This document shows positions 8,409 through 15,303 of a stretch of 64,000 nucleotides of DNA, in pieces. The DNA lies in contig NZ_MUNV01000012.1 of assembly GCF_002001125.1 (NCBI RefSeq), positions 124,001 through 188,000 on the forward strand, written 5' to 3'. The notes beneath the pieces were generated by a model. The model did not search any database. It saw only the letters and a program-made list of their open reading frames with translations, and was not told where the DNA came from. This DNA comes from Rhodanobacter sp. B04. Its GTDB lineage: Bacteria; Pseudomonadota; Gammaproteobacteria; Xanthomonadales; Rhodanobacteraceae. The stretch's first letter is position 1; each line of letters opens with the position of its first letter. The position numbers and the translations under genes are program-made.

Positions 8409-9434
8409 ATGTCCGCTCAACCTGTCCGCAACGCCCACATCCTCGACCCCGGATTCGAGCTCACGCTTCGCCCGATGCGTTATCCCGGCTTCTACGAGAT
8501 GTACCGCAACGCGATCAAGAACACATGGACGGTCGAGGAAGTGGATTTCTCGATGGACACGGCCGACCTCTCATCCAAGATGTCAGCCGCCGATCGCCAC
8601 CTGATCCATCGCCTGGTGGCGTTCTTCGCCACCGGCGACACCATCGTGTCGAACAACCTGGTGCTGAATCTGTATCAGCACATCAATTCGCCCGAAGCGC
8701 GCATGTACCTGTCGCGCCAGCTGTACGAGGAGGCGCTGCATGTGCAGTTCTACCTCACCTTGCTCGACACCTACATTCCCGATCCGGCCGAGCGCAACAA
8801 GGCATTCGCGGCGATCGAGAACATCCCCTCGATCCGCGCCAAGGGCGAGTTCTGCTTCAAGTGGATCGACTCGGTGCAGGACCTGCGCCGGCTGGAGACG
8901 CGCGAGCAGCGTCGGCAGTTCCTGCTCAACCTGATCTGCTTCGCCGCCTGCATCGAAGGCCTGTTCTTCTATGCGGCCTTCGCCTACGTCTACTACCTGC
9001 GTTCGCGCGGCCTGCTGCATGGGCTGGCTGCGGGTACCAACTGGGTGTTCCGCGACGAGAGCGGCCACATGGCGTTCGCCTTCGATGTCGTGCGCACCGT
9101 GCGCGAGCAGGAACCCGAGCTGTTCGACGACGCCATGCGCGTACAGGTCGAGCAGATGATGGAGGACGCGATCGCCTGCGAAACCCTGTTCGCCGAGGAC
9201 GTGCTCTCCGGCGGCGTGGTCGGGCTGTCGGTGAAGGACATGCGCCAGTACCTCGAATACTGCGCCGACCAGCGCCTGGCGCAACTGGACATGCCGAAGA
9301 AGTACGGCGCGAAGAACCCGTTCGACTTCATGGATCTGCAGGACGTGCAGGAAGTCACCAACTTCTTCGAACGCCGGGTATCGGCGTATCAGGTTGGCGT
9401 GCAGGGTGAAGTGGCGTTCGATATGGCGTTCTGA
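8409..9434 (+). CDS. nrdB: Class Ia ribonucleoside-diphosphate reductase, beta subunit
   Basis: A 341-residue ferritin-like radical-generating subunit that forms the di-iron/tyrosyl cofactor for NrdA. The motif EEALHVQFY (107-115) gives the metal ligands Glu108 and His111 and, four residues on, Tyr115 as the expected radical tyrosine, so this is a tyrosyl (class Ia) and not a tyrosine-less class Ic enzyme. ESGHMAF near 218 supplies the second ligand helix. A good Shine-Dalgarno (AAGGA) precedes the ATG. It belongs with nrdA, but the 605-bp gap with REP hairpins means that read-through from the nrdA promoter may be reduced, or that nrdB has its own promoter. Confidence 0.95.
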   Translation: MSAQPVRNAHILDPGFELTLRPMRYPGFYEMYRNAIKNTWTVEEVDFSMDTADLSSKMSAADRHLIHRLVAFFATGDTIVSNNLVLNLYQHINSPEARMYLSRQLYEEALHVQFYLTLLDTYIPDPAERNKAFAAIENIPSIRAKGEFCFKWIDSVQDLRRLETREQRRQFLLNLICFAACIEGLFFYAAFAYVYYLRSRGLLHGLAAGTNWVFRDESGHMAFAFDVVRTVREQEPELFDDAMRVQVEQMMEDAIACETLFAEDVLSGGVVGLSVKDMRQYLEYCADQRLAQLDMPKKYGAKNPFDFMDLQDVQEVTNFFERRVSAYQVGVQGEVAFDMAF

Positions 9435-9498
9435 CGCGCCTGCTTCGTTGGTCGCCCCCGTTGCGCCACGCGGCGGCGGCGGGGTGTCGTCCGACCTA

Positions 9499-9545
9499 TT
9501 GACTACACGTGTAGGCATGGCGTAGCGTGACTACAACTGTAGTCA
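9499..9545 (+). promoter_or_regulatory. BlaI-type operators and promoter of the blaI/M56 genes
   Basis: Two dyads of the BlaI/MecI class (TACA-N-TGTA core) precede the repressor gene. The downstream one, TGACTACAACTGTAGTCA (9528-9545), has perfect 8-bp arms; the upstream one, GACTACACGTGTAGGC (9501-9516), has a perfect 12-bp core. A -35-like TTGACT at 9499-9504 overlaps the first dyad. The layout fits autorepression of the repressor-sensor operon. Confidence 0.75.
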
Positions 9546-9560
9546 CGCGGACCTCCGGCC

Positions 9561-9947
9561 ATGCGCAAATCCACCATCGGCGACCAGGAACTGGCGCTGC
9601 TGCATCACGTCGAGGAATGCGGCCACGCCTCGGTAGGTGAAGTGGCCGCCAGCTATGGCGAGCCGCGCGGGCTGGCGCGCTCCACCGTGCTGACCATGAT
9701 GGAACGCCTGCGCGGCAAGGGTTATCTCAAGCGCCGGCAGGTCAAGGGCATGTACCGCTACAGCACCGCCACCGGGCCCGGCGAGGCAATGCGCAGCGCC
9801 GTCGGCAGCTTCGTCGAGAAGACGCTGAGCGGCTCGGTCTCGCCGTTCGTGGCGTGGATGTCCGAGCACGCCAAGGTCTCCGACACCGAATTGGCGGAAC
9901 TGGAAGCACTGGTGACGCAGCTGCAGTCGAAGCGCAAGGAGTCATGA
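9561..9947 (+). CDS. BlaI/MecI/CopY-family transcriptional repressor
   Basis: A 128-residue winged-helix repressor of the BlaI/MecI family. The N-terminal half (GDQELALLHHVEECGHASVGEVAASYG, then RSTVLTMMERLRGKGYLKRR) is the DNA-binding winged helix, and the C-terminal helical part is the dimerisation region where BlaI proteins are cut on induction. It is followed one base after its stop by the M56 sensor gene, the standard repressor-sensor pair. Two matching operators precede it. The inducing signal is unknown; no beta-lactamase gene is nearby. Confidence 0.9.
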   Translation: MRKSTIGDQELALLHHVEECGHASVGEVAASYGEPRGLARSTVLTMMERLRGKGYLKRRQVKGMYRYSTATGPGEAMRSAVGSFVEKTLSGSVSPFVAWMSEHAKVSDTELAELEALVTQLQSKRKES

Positions 9948-9948
9948 G

Positions 9949-12564
9949 ATGGACGCGATCCACATTCTGGCCGACACCCTGCTCGTCCGCCTCGCCTGGA
10001 CATCCGCGCAAGCCACGCTGCTGATCAGCGCGCTGTGGCTGCTGGGCCGCTGCATGCCGCGATTGTCGCCGGCGATCCGCTGCTTGCTCTGGTGGGTCAT
10101 CAGCCTGCAGTTGATCATCGGCCTGGCCGCCAGTACACCGGTAAAACTGCCGCTGCTGTCGCCTGCAGCACAGGCCGATCCGATCGCGGCAACGCTCAGC
10201 CCGCAGGTCGTCTCGACCACGCCATCGGACGAAGCCGCCACGCCCTTGGAGATCATCGCGCCGTCCCCGCCGGCTGCCTCGGCAATGACGATGGCGCAGA
10301 CGCCTGTGCATGCGTCGATGCCGGCACACCCGTTCCCCTGGCGCTCGCTCGTGGTGACGTTGTGGCTCGCCGGCCTGCTTGCGCAGCTGCTGCTGGTCGC
10401 GCGGCAGTGGCGGAAAACGCGGCAGGTACTCCGCGAATCCACGACACTGCGCGATGCAACGTTGCAGGCAGCGTGCTCGCAACAGGCGCGCATGCTCGGC
10501 TTGCGCCGCTGCCCGCAGCTTCGCGTGTCACATGCGATCACCTCGCCGCAGGTAACCGGCCTGTGGCGCGCCACCGTCCTGTTGCCGGCCAGCCAGGTAC
10601 TCACCGCCGAGGAATCATCGCTGGCGCTCGCCCATGAGCTGGCCCATCTGCGTCGCGGCGATCTCTGGCTGGGTTGGGCACCGGCGATTGCGCAACGGCT
10701 GTTCTTTTTCCACCCGCTGGTGGCGTGGGCGATGCGCGAGTACGCGCTCCATCGCGAGGCCGCCTGCGATGCGCAGGTGCTGCTACAGCATCGCGCAGCA
10801 CCGCAGGACTATGGCCGCCTGCTATTGCGCCTCGGCGTGGCCCAGCCCATGCACTCCGGCCTCGCCGGAGCATCCCCCACCTTCCAGAACCTGAAAAGGC
10901 GGCTGACCATGTTGCAGCAAGGCACGAACCATTCGCAGTGGCGCACGCGTGGCTGGTGGCTCGTCGTGCCGATTGCCCTCGTCGGCGTGCTGCCCTACCG
11001 GGTAACGGCCACCAATGCGACCAGCATGGCCGCTGCGCAAACCGGCACCCAGACGGGTGACTCGCCGGCAGCACCGCCACCTCCTCCGCCCGCACCACCC
11101 GCGCCGCCGGCCATGCCACCGCCTGCACCGCCGCCGCCACGCTTTGCCAGCGACTTCTCAGCCCATCATGTCGACATCACCACCCATAGCGATGCCCGCG
11201 ATGGCTTCGCGTTGTTCGATGGCGATTCGGTCACCATCAACGGTACGGACAACGACCTGGCCATCGCGAAACAGCTGCACCGAGGCAGCGAGCCGATGCT
11301 GTGGTTCCGCCGCGGCGACCAGGCGTACGTGATCCGTGAGGCCGGCTACATCCAGCGCGCCAGGGCCGCTTACGCGCCGGTCGCGGCGCTGGCCAGGCAG
11401 CAGAGCCAGCTCGGCGCTCAACAGGGGCAGCTCGGCGGCAAACAGGGTGCACTGGGCGCACGCCAAGGCGCGCTCGGCAGCAGGCAGGGGCAACTGGCCA
11501 GCCAGGAAGCCGCGCTGGCCGCGCGGTCCGCCCAGAATCAGCCTTCGGCCGCACTTGAAGCCCAGCGGGCCCGGCTGGAGGCCAGCCAGGGCGAACTCGG
11601 CCGGCAGCAGGATGAACTCAGCCGCCAACAGCAAGCCCTGGGCAAGCAACAGGAAGCCCTTGGCGCGCAGCAGGAAGCGCTGGGCAAACGCCAGCAACAG
11701 GCTACCGAACAGGCGAATCAGCAGATCCGGAAATTGCTGGAGGAGGCGATTGAGCACGGCGCCGCGCAAAAGCTCGGCATGAACCCGCTGTCGCCGCTTG
11801 GTTCCACGCAGGCAAGACAGCTTCGCGGTTTGCCACCCACACCGCCGATGTCACTGATGCCGCCAATGGCGAAAATGCCGGCGCCGCCACCGGCGCCACC
11901 CGCGCCACCGCTGCCGATCGCGCCGCCACCACCGCCGCCGGCAACCACCACGACATCCACCGATCAGACCCGGCGCCGCGACAGCGACATCACCACGGTG
12001 GAACCCGGCAGCAAATATGCCTATGCCCTGTACGACAACAACGCCCGCGGCGAAACCGTGCTGATCAACGGTGACCATACCGATGTCGCGACGGCCAAGC
12101 GGCTGCACGCCACGGATACGGCACCGATGTTCTGGTTCCGTCGCGGTGATCAGGCCTACCTGGTCCGTGATCCCGCCTATGTCGACCGCGCCAGCGCCGC
12201 CTACGCCCCGGTAAGTGCGTACTGGCGCGATGCGGGCAAGTTCGAAGGTGAGACGTGGAAACTGAAGGGGCCGCTGGAAGGTCTGCACAGCCAGCAACGC
12301 AGTGTCGAGGAACAACGTCGCGACCTGCTCGCCGACCCGCAGGCACCCGCCGCCGCGCAGCGCCTGGCCAGCCTGGATGCGCAGCAACGCGAGATCACCG
12401 CACAGATGGCCGACCTCAACCGGCAATTGGCTGCGCTGAAGCCGCAACGGGACGCGATGGCGCAACGCGAGCAACAGATCGTGGCCCAGGCCAACCAGCA
12501 GGCCTCGCAATTGATCGACGAAGCGCTCCGCAAGGGCGTGGCACAGGAAGTCAGCCGCCGCTGA
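9949..12564 (+). CDS. M56-family (BlaR1/MecR1-like) membrane metalloprotease with duplicated C-terminal domain
   Basis: An 871-residue inner-membrane sensor protease. The N-terminal third holds membrane helices (about 18-33, 43-62, 130-151, 334-350) and the M56 zinc site HELAH (229-233), with the downstream ligand region REAACDA near 269-275. Instead of a penicillin-binding sensor, the large C-terminal part has a proline-rich linker, a domain at about 405-478, a Gln/Leu coiled coil of seven-residue units (QLGAQQG, ALGARQG) at 481-600, a second proline-rich linker, and a second copy of the domain at about 680-757. The copies share LWFRRGDQAYVIR and FWFRRGDQAYLVR, each followed by AAYAPV. A further charged helix ends the protein. 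AAGGAG gives its ribosome site. It is about 270 residues longer than BlaR1, and its ligand is unknown. Confidence 0.85.
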   Translation: MDAIHILADTLLVRLAWTSAQATLLISALWLLGRCMPRLSPAIRCLLWWVISLQLIIGLAASTPVKLPLLSPAAQADPIAATLSPQVVSTTPSDEAATPLEIIAPSPPAASAMTMAQTPVHASMPAHPFPWRSLVVTLWLAGLLAQLLLVARQWRKTRQVLRESTTLRDATLQAACSQQARMLGLRRCPQLRVSHAITSPQVTGLWRATVLLPASQVLTAEESSLALAHELAHLRRGDLWLGWAPAIAQRLFFFHPLVAWAMREYALHREAACDAQVLLQHRAAPQDYGRLLLRLGVAQPMHSGLAGASPTFQNLKRRLTMLQQGTNHSQWRTRGWWLVVPIALVGVLPYRVTATNATSMAAAQTGTQTGDSPAAPPPPPPAPPAPPAMPPPAPPPPRFASDFSAHHVDITTHSDARDGFALFDGDSVTINGTDNDLAIAKQLHRGSEPMLWFRRGDQAYVIREAGYIQRARAAYAPVAALARQQSQLGAQQGQLGGKQGALGARQGALGSRQGQLASQEAALAARSAQNQPSAALEAQRARLEASQGELGRQQDELSRQQQALGKQQEALGAQQEALGKRQQQATEQANQQIRKLLEEAIEHGAAQKLGMNPLSPLGSTQARQLRGLPPTPPMSLMPPMAKMPAPPPAPPAPPLPIAPPPPPPATTTTSTDQTRRRDSDITTVEPGSKYAYALYDNNARGETVLINGDHTDVATAKRLHATDTAPMFWFRRGDQAYLVRDPAYVDRASAAYAPVSAYWRDAGKFEGETWKLKGPLEGLHSQQRSVEEQRRDLLADPQAPAAAQRLASLDAQQREITAQMADLNRQLAALKPQRDAMAQREQQIVAQANQQASQLIDEALRKGVAQEVSRR

Positions 12565-12635
12565 GCAGCCGTTGCGTTGACTGATCCTCGGCACGCGGAA
12601 CCAGTGCGTGCCACCGCTCGTTGGAACCCACATAG

Positions 12636-12653
12636 CGCCTGCTTCGGCAGGCG
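12636..12653. other. UUCG-capped hairpin between the M56 gene and the permease genes
   Basis: CGCCTGC-TTCG-GCAGGCG is a perfect 7-bp stem closed by the extra-stable UUCG tetraloop. No T-run follows, so it is not a classic terminator; it may stabilise or process the polycistronic mRNA. The rest of 12565-12704 shows only the ribosome site GGGAGG before 12705. Confidence 0.5.
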
Positions 12654-12704
12654 ACGGGGACGGCTTGTGTCCACCAAGCCCCACACTGCATACGGGAGGC
12701 TACG

Positions 12705-14009
12705 ATGTTTGGCTATTACTTCGCGCTGGCGCTGCGCAGCCTGAAACGCAGCAAGGTGCTTACCGCGCTGATGATCCTCGCGATCGGCCTGGGCATCGGC
12801 GCCAGCATGACGATGATCACCGTGCTGCATGTGATGTCGGGCGATCCGCTGCCCGGCCGCAGCGCGCAGCTGTTCGTACCGCAGCTCGACGCCCGTCCGC
12901 TGGTGCGCAACAAGAGCAGCAAGGACAGTGCGCCCAACGGCAACCTGACCTGGCCGGATGCAATGAACTTGCTGCGCGCCCACCGCGCGGATCGGCAGGC
13001 CGCGATGGCGTCGGGCTCGGCACCGATCCGCCCCCTGCAAGGTTCGCTGCGACCGTTCTTCCAGCCCGGACACTACGTGACGGCGGACTTCTTTCCGATG
13101 TTCGACGTGCCGTTCCGTGCCGGCGGCGGCTGGACCGCACAGGAGGACGAGCAGCGCGCACGCGTGATCGTGCTCAACGCCGAGCTCAACCGCAAGCTGT
13201 TCGGCGACGCGCCCGGCATCGGCCGCACGGTGCGGCTGAAGAACACCGACTTCCGCGTGATCGGCGTACTCGACGACTGGTATCCGCAGCCGACCTTCTA
13301 CGCGCAGGTCAACGACCGCGCCTTCGGCAAGACCGACCAGTTTTTCCTGCCGCTGCAAACCGCCCTGGATCTGCAGCTCAGTTTTGGCGGAAATTTCATG
13401 TGCTGGGGCAACGGCGGCGATGCCCGCACCAGCGACCACTGCAACTGGCTGCAGTTCTGGGTCCAGTTGGACAGTCCGGCCAAGGCGCAGGACTATCGCC
13501 GCTTTCTCGGCGACTACTGGCGCGAACAACAGGCGCATGGCCGCTTTCCACGCCCCGTGGACGCACAGCTCTACGGCCTGATGGACTGGCTCACCCGGCA
13601 GCAGGTGATTCCCTCCGACCTGCGCCTGCAGCTGTGGCTTGCACTGGGTTTTCTCGGCGTATGCATGCTCAACATCGTTGGCCTGCTGTTGGCGAAATTC
13701 CTGCGCCGCGGCAGTGAGGTCAGCGTGCGCCGGGCCTTGGGCGCGCAGCGACGTGACATCTTTCTGCAGTTCGGCATCGAGTCGGCCGTGATCGGCATCG
13801 CCGGCGGCGTACTTGGCCTGGGCATCGCCGAACTCGGTCTGTTGAGCGTGCGCCAGCGCCCCGACGGCTATGCGCAACTGGCGCAGATGGATGCCGCCAT
13901 GTTGCTGGGCACGTTCGCACTGGCGGTGTGCGCCAGCGTGCTGGCCGGACTGCTGCCGGCGTGGCGCGCCTGCCACATCGCGCCCGCCCTGCAGCTCAAG
14001 ACCCAATGA
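12705..14009 (+). CDS. MacB/FtsX-type ABC transporter permease 1
   Basis: A 434-residue permease of the MacB_PCD/FtsX type (mechanotransmission ABC superfamily). A first membrane helix near residues 18-40 (VLTALMILAIGLGIGASM) is followed by a large periplasmic domain (about 45-300) and three C-terminal helices (about 305-420, with VSVRRALGAQRRDIF, the conserved cytoplasmic coupling segment). It has a GGGAGG ribosome site. A second permease begins nine bases after its stop, so the pair probably forms a heterodimer. No ATP-binding subunit is encoded next to it. The genes follow the BlaI/M56 module, which hints at a shared antibiotic or envelope-stress response, but this is inference. Confidence 0.87.
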   Translation: MFGYYFALALRSLKRSKVLTALMILAIGLGIGASMTMITVLHVMSGDPLPGRSAQLFVPQLDARPLVRNKSSKDSAPNGNLTWPDAMNLLRAHRADRQAAMASGSAPIRPLQGSLRPFFQPGHYVTADFFPMFDVPFRAGGGWTAQEDEQRARVIVLNAELNRKLFGDAPGIGRTVRLKNTDFRVIGVLDDWYPQPTFYAQVNDRAFGKTDQFFLPLQTALDLQLSFGGNFMCWGNGGDARTSDHCNWLQFWVQLDSPAKAQDYRRFLGDYWREQQAHGRFPRPVDAQLYGLMDWLTRQQVIPSDLRLQLWLALGFLGVCMLNIVGLLLAKFLRRGSEVSVRRALGAQRRDIFLQFGIESAVIGIAGGVLGLGIAELGLLSVRQRPDGYAQLAQMDAAMLLGTFALAVCASVLAGLLPAWRACHIAPALQLKTQ

Positions 14010-14018
14010 GGTGACCCG

Positions 14019-15233
14019 ATGCCACTGCGACCGCTGCTTTCCAGCCTTACCCGCCACAAGCTCACCGTGCTGCTGCTGGTGCTGCAGGTCGGCCTGACCT
14101 GCGCCATCGTCTGCAATGTGGTGTTCATGATCGTCAACCGCACCGCCCAGCTGCGCCAGCCCAGCGGACTGGACGAGGACCAGCTGGTGATGATCGAAAG
14201 CATCGGCCTGGACGAGAACGAAAACCCGCTGACCCGGCACGCCGGGGATCTGGCTGCGCTGCGCCAGATCCCCGGCGTGACCTCCGCCGTCGCAATCGAC
14301 GCGCTGCCGTTCAATGGCAACGACTGGAGCAATGGCATCGCCACCACGCCGAATGCGGAGACCAACCTCACCGCTACCGCCTACAACGGCACACCGGGCG
14401 AACTCGGCACGCTCGGCCTGCATCTGGTCGAGGGGCGCGATTTCCGGCCCGACGAATACCTGCCGATGGACAGCGCCCACGACTGGGCCGGCATCAATCA
14501 TGTGCCGGTCACCATCATTACCCGCGCGCTGGCCGAACAGCTGTTCCCGGGCCGGAGTGCGCTGGGCAAGGACATCTATCCCGGCGACAACCCGGTGCGC
14601 GTCGTCGGCGTGGTCGATCACCTGCTGCGGCCGCAACTGCGCGAAGCCGCAAGCAACGAGTACAGCACCCTGCTGCCCCTGTTGCCGGACAGCGCCGATG
14701 TCACCTATGTCCTGCACACCAAACCGCAGGAACGCGAACGCGTGCTGAGGCAGGTCAGCGATGTGCTTGACCGGCTCAATGGCAATCGCATCCTGCGCAA
14801 ACCGCAGACCTTCACCCAGTTGCGTGACGACTATTTCCGCCGCAACCGCACCATGATCGGCCTGCTGCTGGCCGCCGCCACCGGGTTGCTGTTCGTCACC
14901 GCGCTGGGCATCGCCGGCCTGGCCAGTTTCTGGGTGCAGCAACGACGACGCTCGATCGGCATTCGCCGCGCCATCGGCGCCACCCGCGGCGACATCCTGC
15001 GCTATGTGCAGGCCGAGAATTTCCTGATCGTCAGCGGCGGCATCGTGCCGGGCATGCTGCTGGCCTATGCGCTCAACCTGCTGCTGATGACGCATTACGA
15101 ACTGCCGCGACTGCCGTTCCTCTACCTGCCCGCAGGCGCCGTATTGCTGTGGCTGCTCGGCCAGGGCGCGGTGCTCGGCCCAGCGCTGCGCGCGGCAGCG
15201 GTGCCGCCGGTGGTGGCCACGCGGGCAGACTGA
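14019..15233 (+). CDS. MacB/FtsX-type ABC transporter permease 2
   Basis: A 404-residue paralogue of the preceding permease: one N-terminal helix (about 13-38), a periplasmic MacB_PCD domain, and three C-terminal helices with the coupling motif RRSIGIRRAIGATRGDILRY near 310-330. GAGGTG provides the ribosome site. It ends at a convergent hairpin terminator shared with the peptidase gene. Like its partner, it needs an ATPase (MacB-like NBD) supplied from elsewhere in the genome. Confidence 0.87.
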   Translation: MPLRPLLSSLTRHKLTVLLLVLQVGLTCAIVCNVVFMIVNRTAQLRQPSGLDEDQLVMIESIGLDENENPLTRHAGDLAALRQIPGVTSAVAIDALPFNGNDWSNGIATTPNAETNLTATAYNGTPGELGTLGLHLVEGRDFRPDEYLPMDSAHDWAGINHVPVTIITRALAEQLFPGRSALGKDIYPGDNPVRVVGVVDHLLRPQLREAASNEYSTLLPLLPDSADVTYVLHTKPQERERVLRQVSDVLDRLNGNRILRKPQTFTQLRDDYFRRNRTMIGLLLAAATGLLFVTALGIAGLASFWVQQRRRSIGIRRAIGATRGDILRYVQAENFLIVSGGIVPGMLLAYALNLLLMTHYELPRLPFLYLPAGAVLLWLLGQGAVLGPALRAAAVPPVVATRAD

Positions 15234-15248
15234 CGGGCATGCTGGCGA

Positions 15249-15284
15249 AGCATCGGCGCAGCCGCTCTGGCTTGCGCCGATGCT
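15249..15284. terminator. Convergent hairpin between permease 2 and the dipeptidyl peptidase gene
   Basis: A perfect 12-bp inverted repeat, AGCATCGGCGCA (15249-15260) and TGCGCCGATGCT (15273-15284), with a 12-base loop sits in the 70-bp gap between two convergent genes. No clear T-run follows on either strand, so termination efficiency is uncertain, but its position fits a bidirectional terminator. Confidence 0.65.
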
Positions 15285-15303
15285 GCTGGCCTCACGGGCG
15301 AAC

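Noticed and set aside
12201..15095. Very long open frame on the minus strand opposite the permease genes (also 15280-17628 plus, 28440-30506 plus, 59135-61060 plus)
   Set aside because: These run antisense to genes with clear family motifs, have Arg/Gln/His/Ala-rich low-information products and no recognisable domain; they are by-products of high G+C content.
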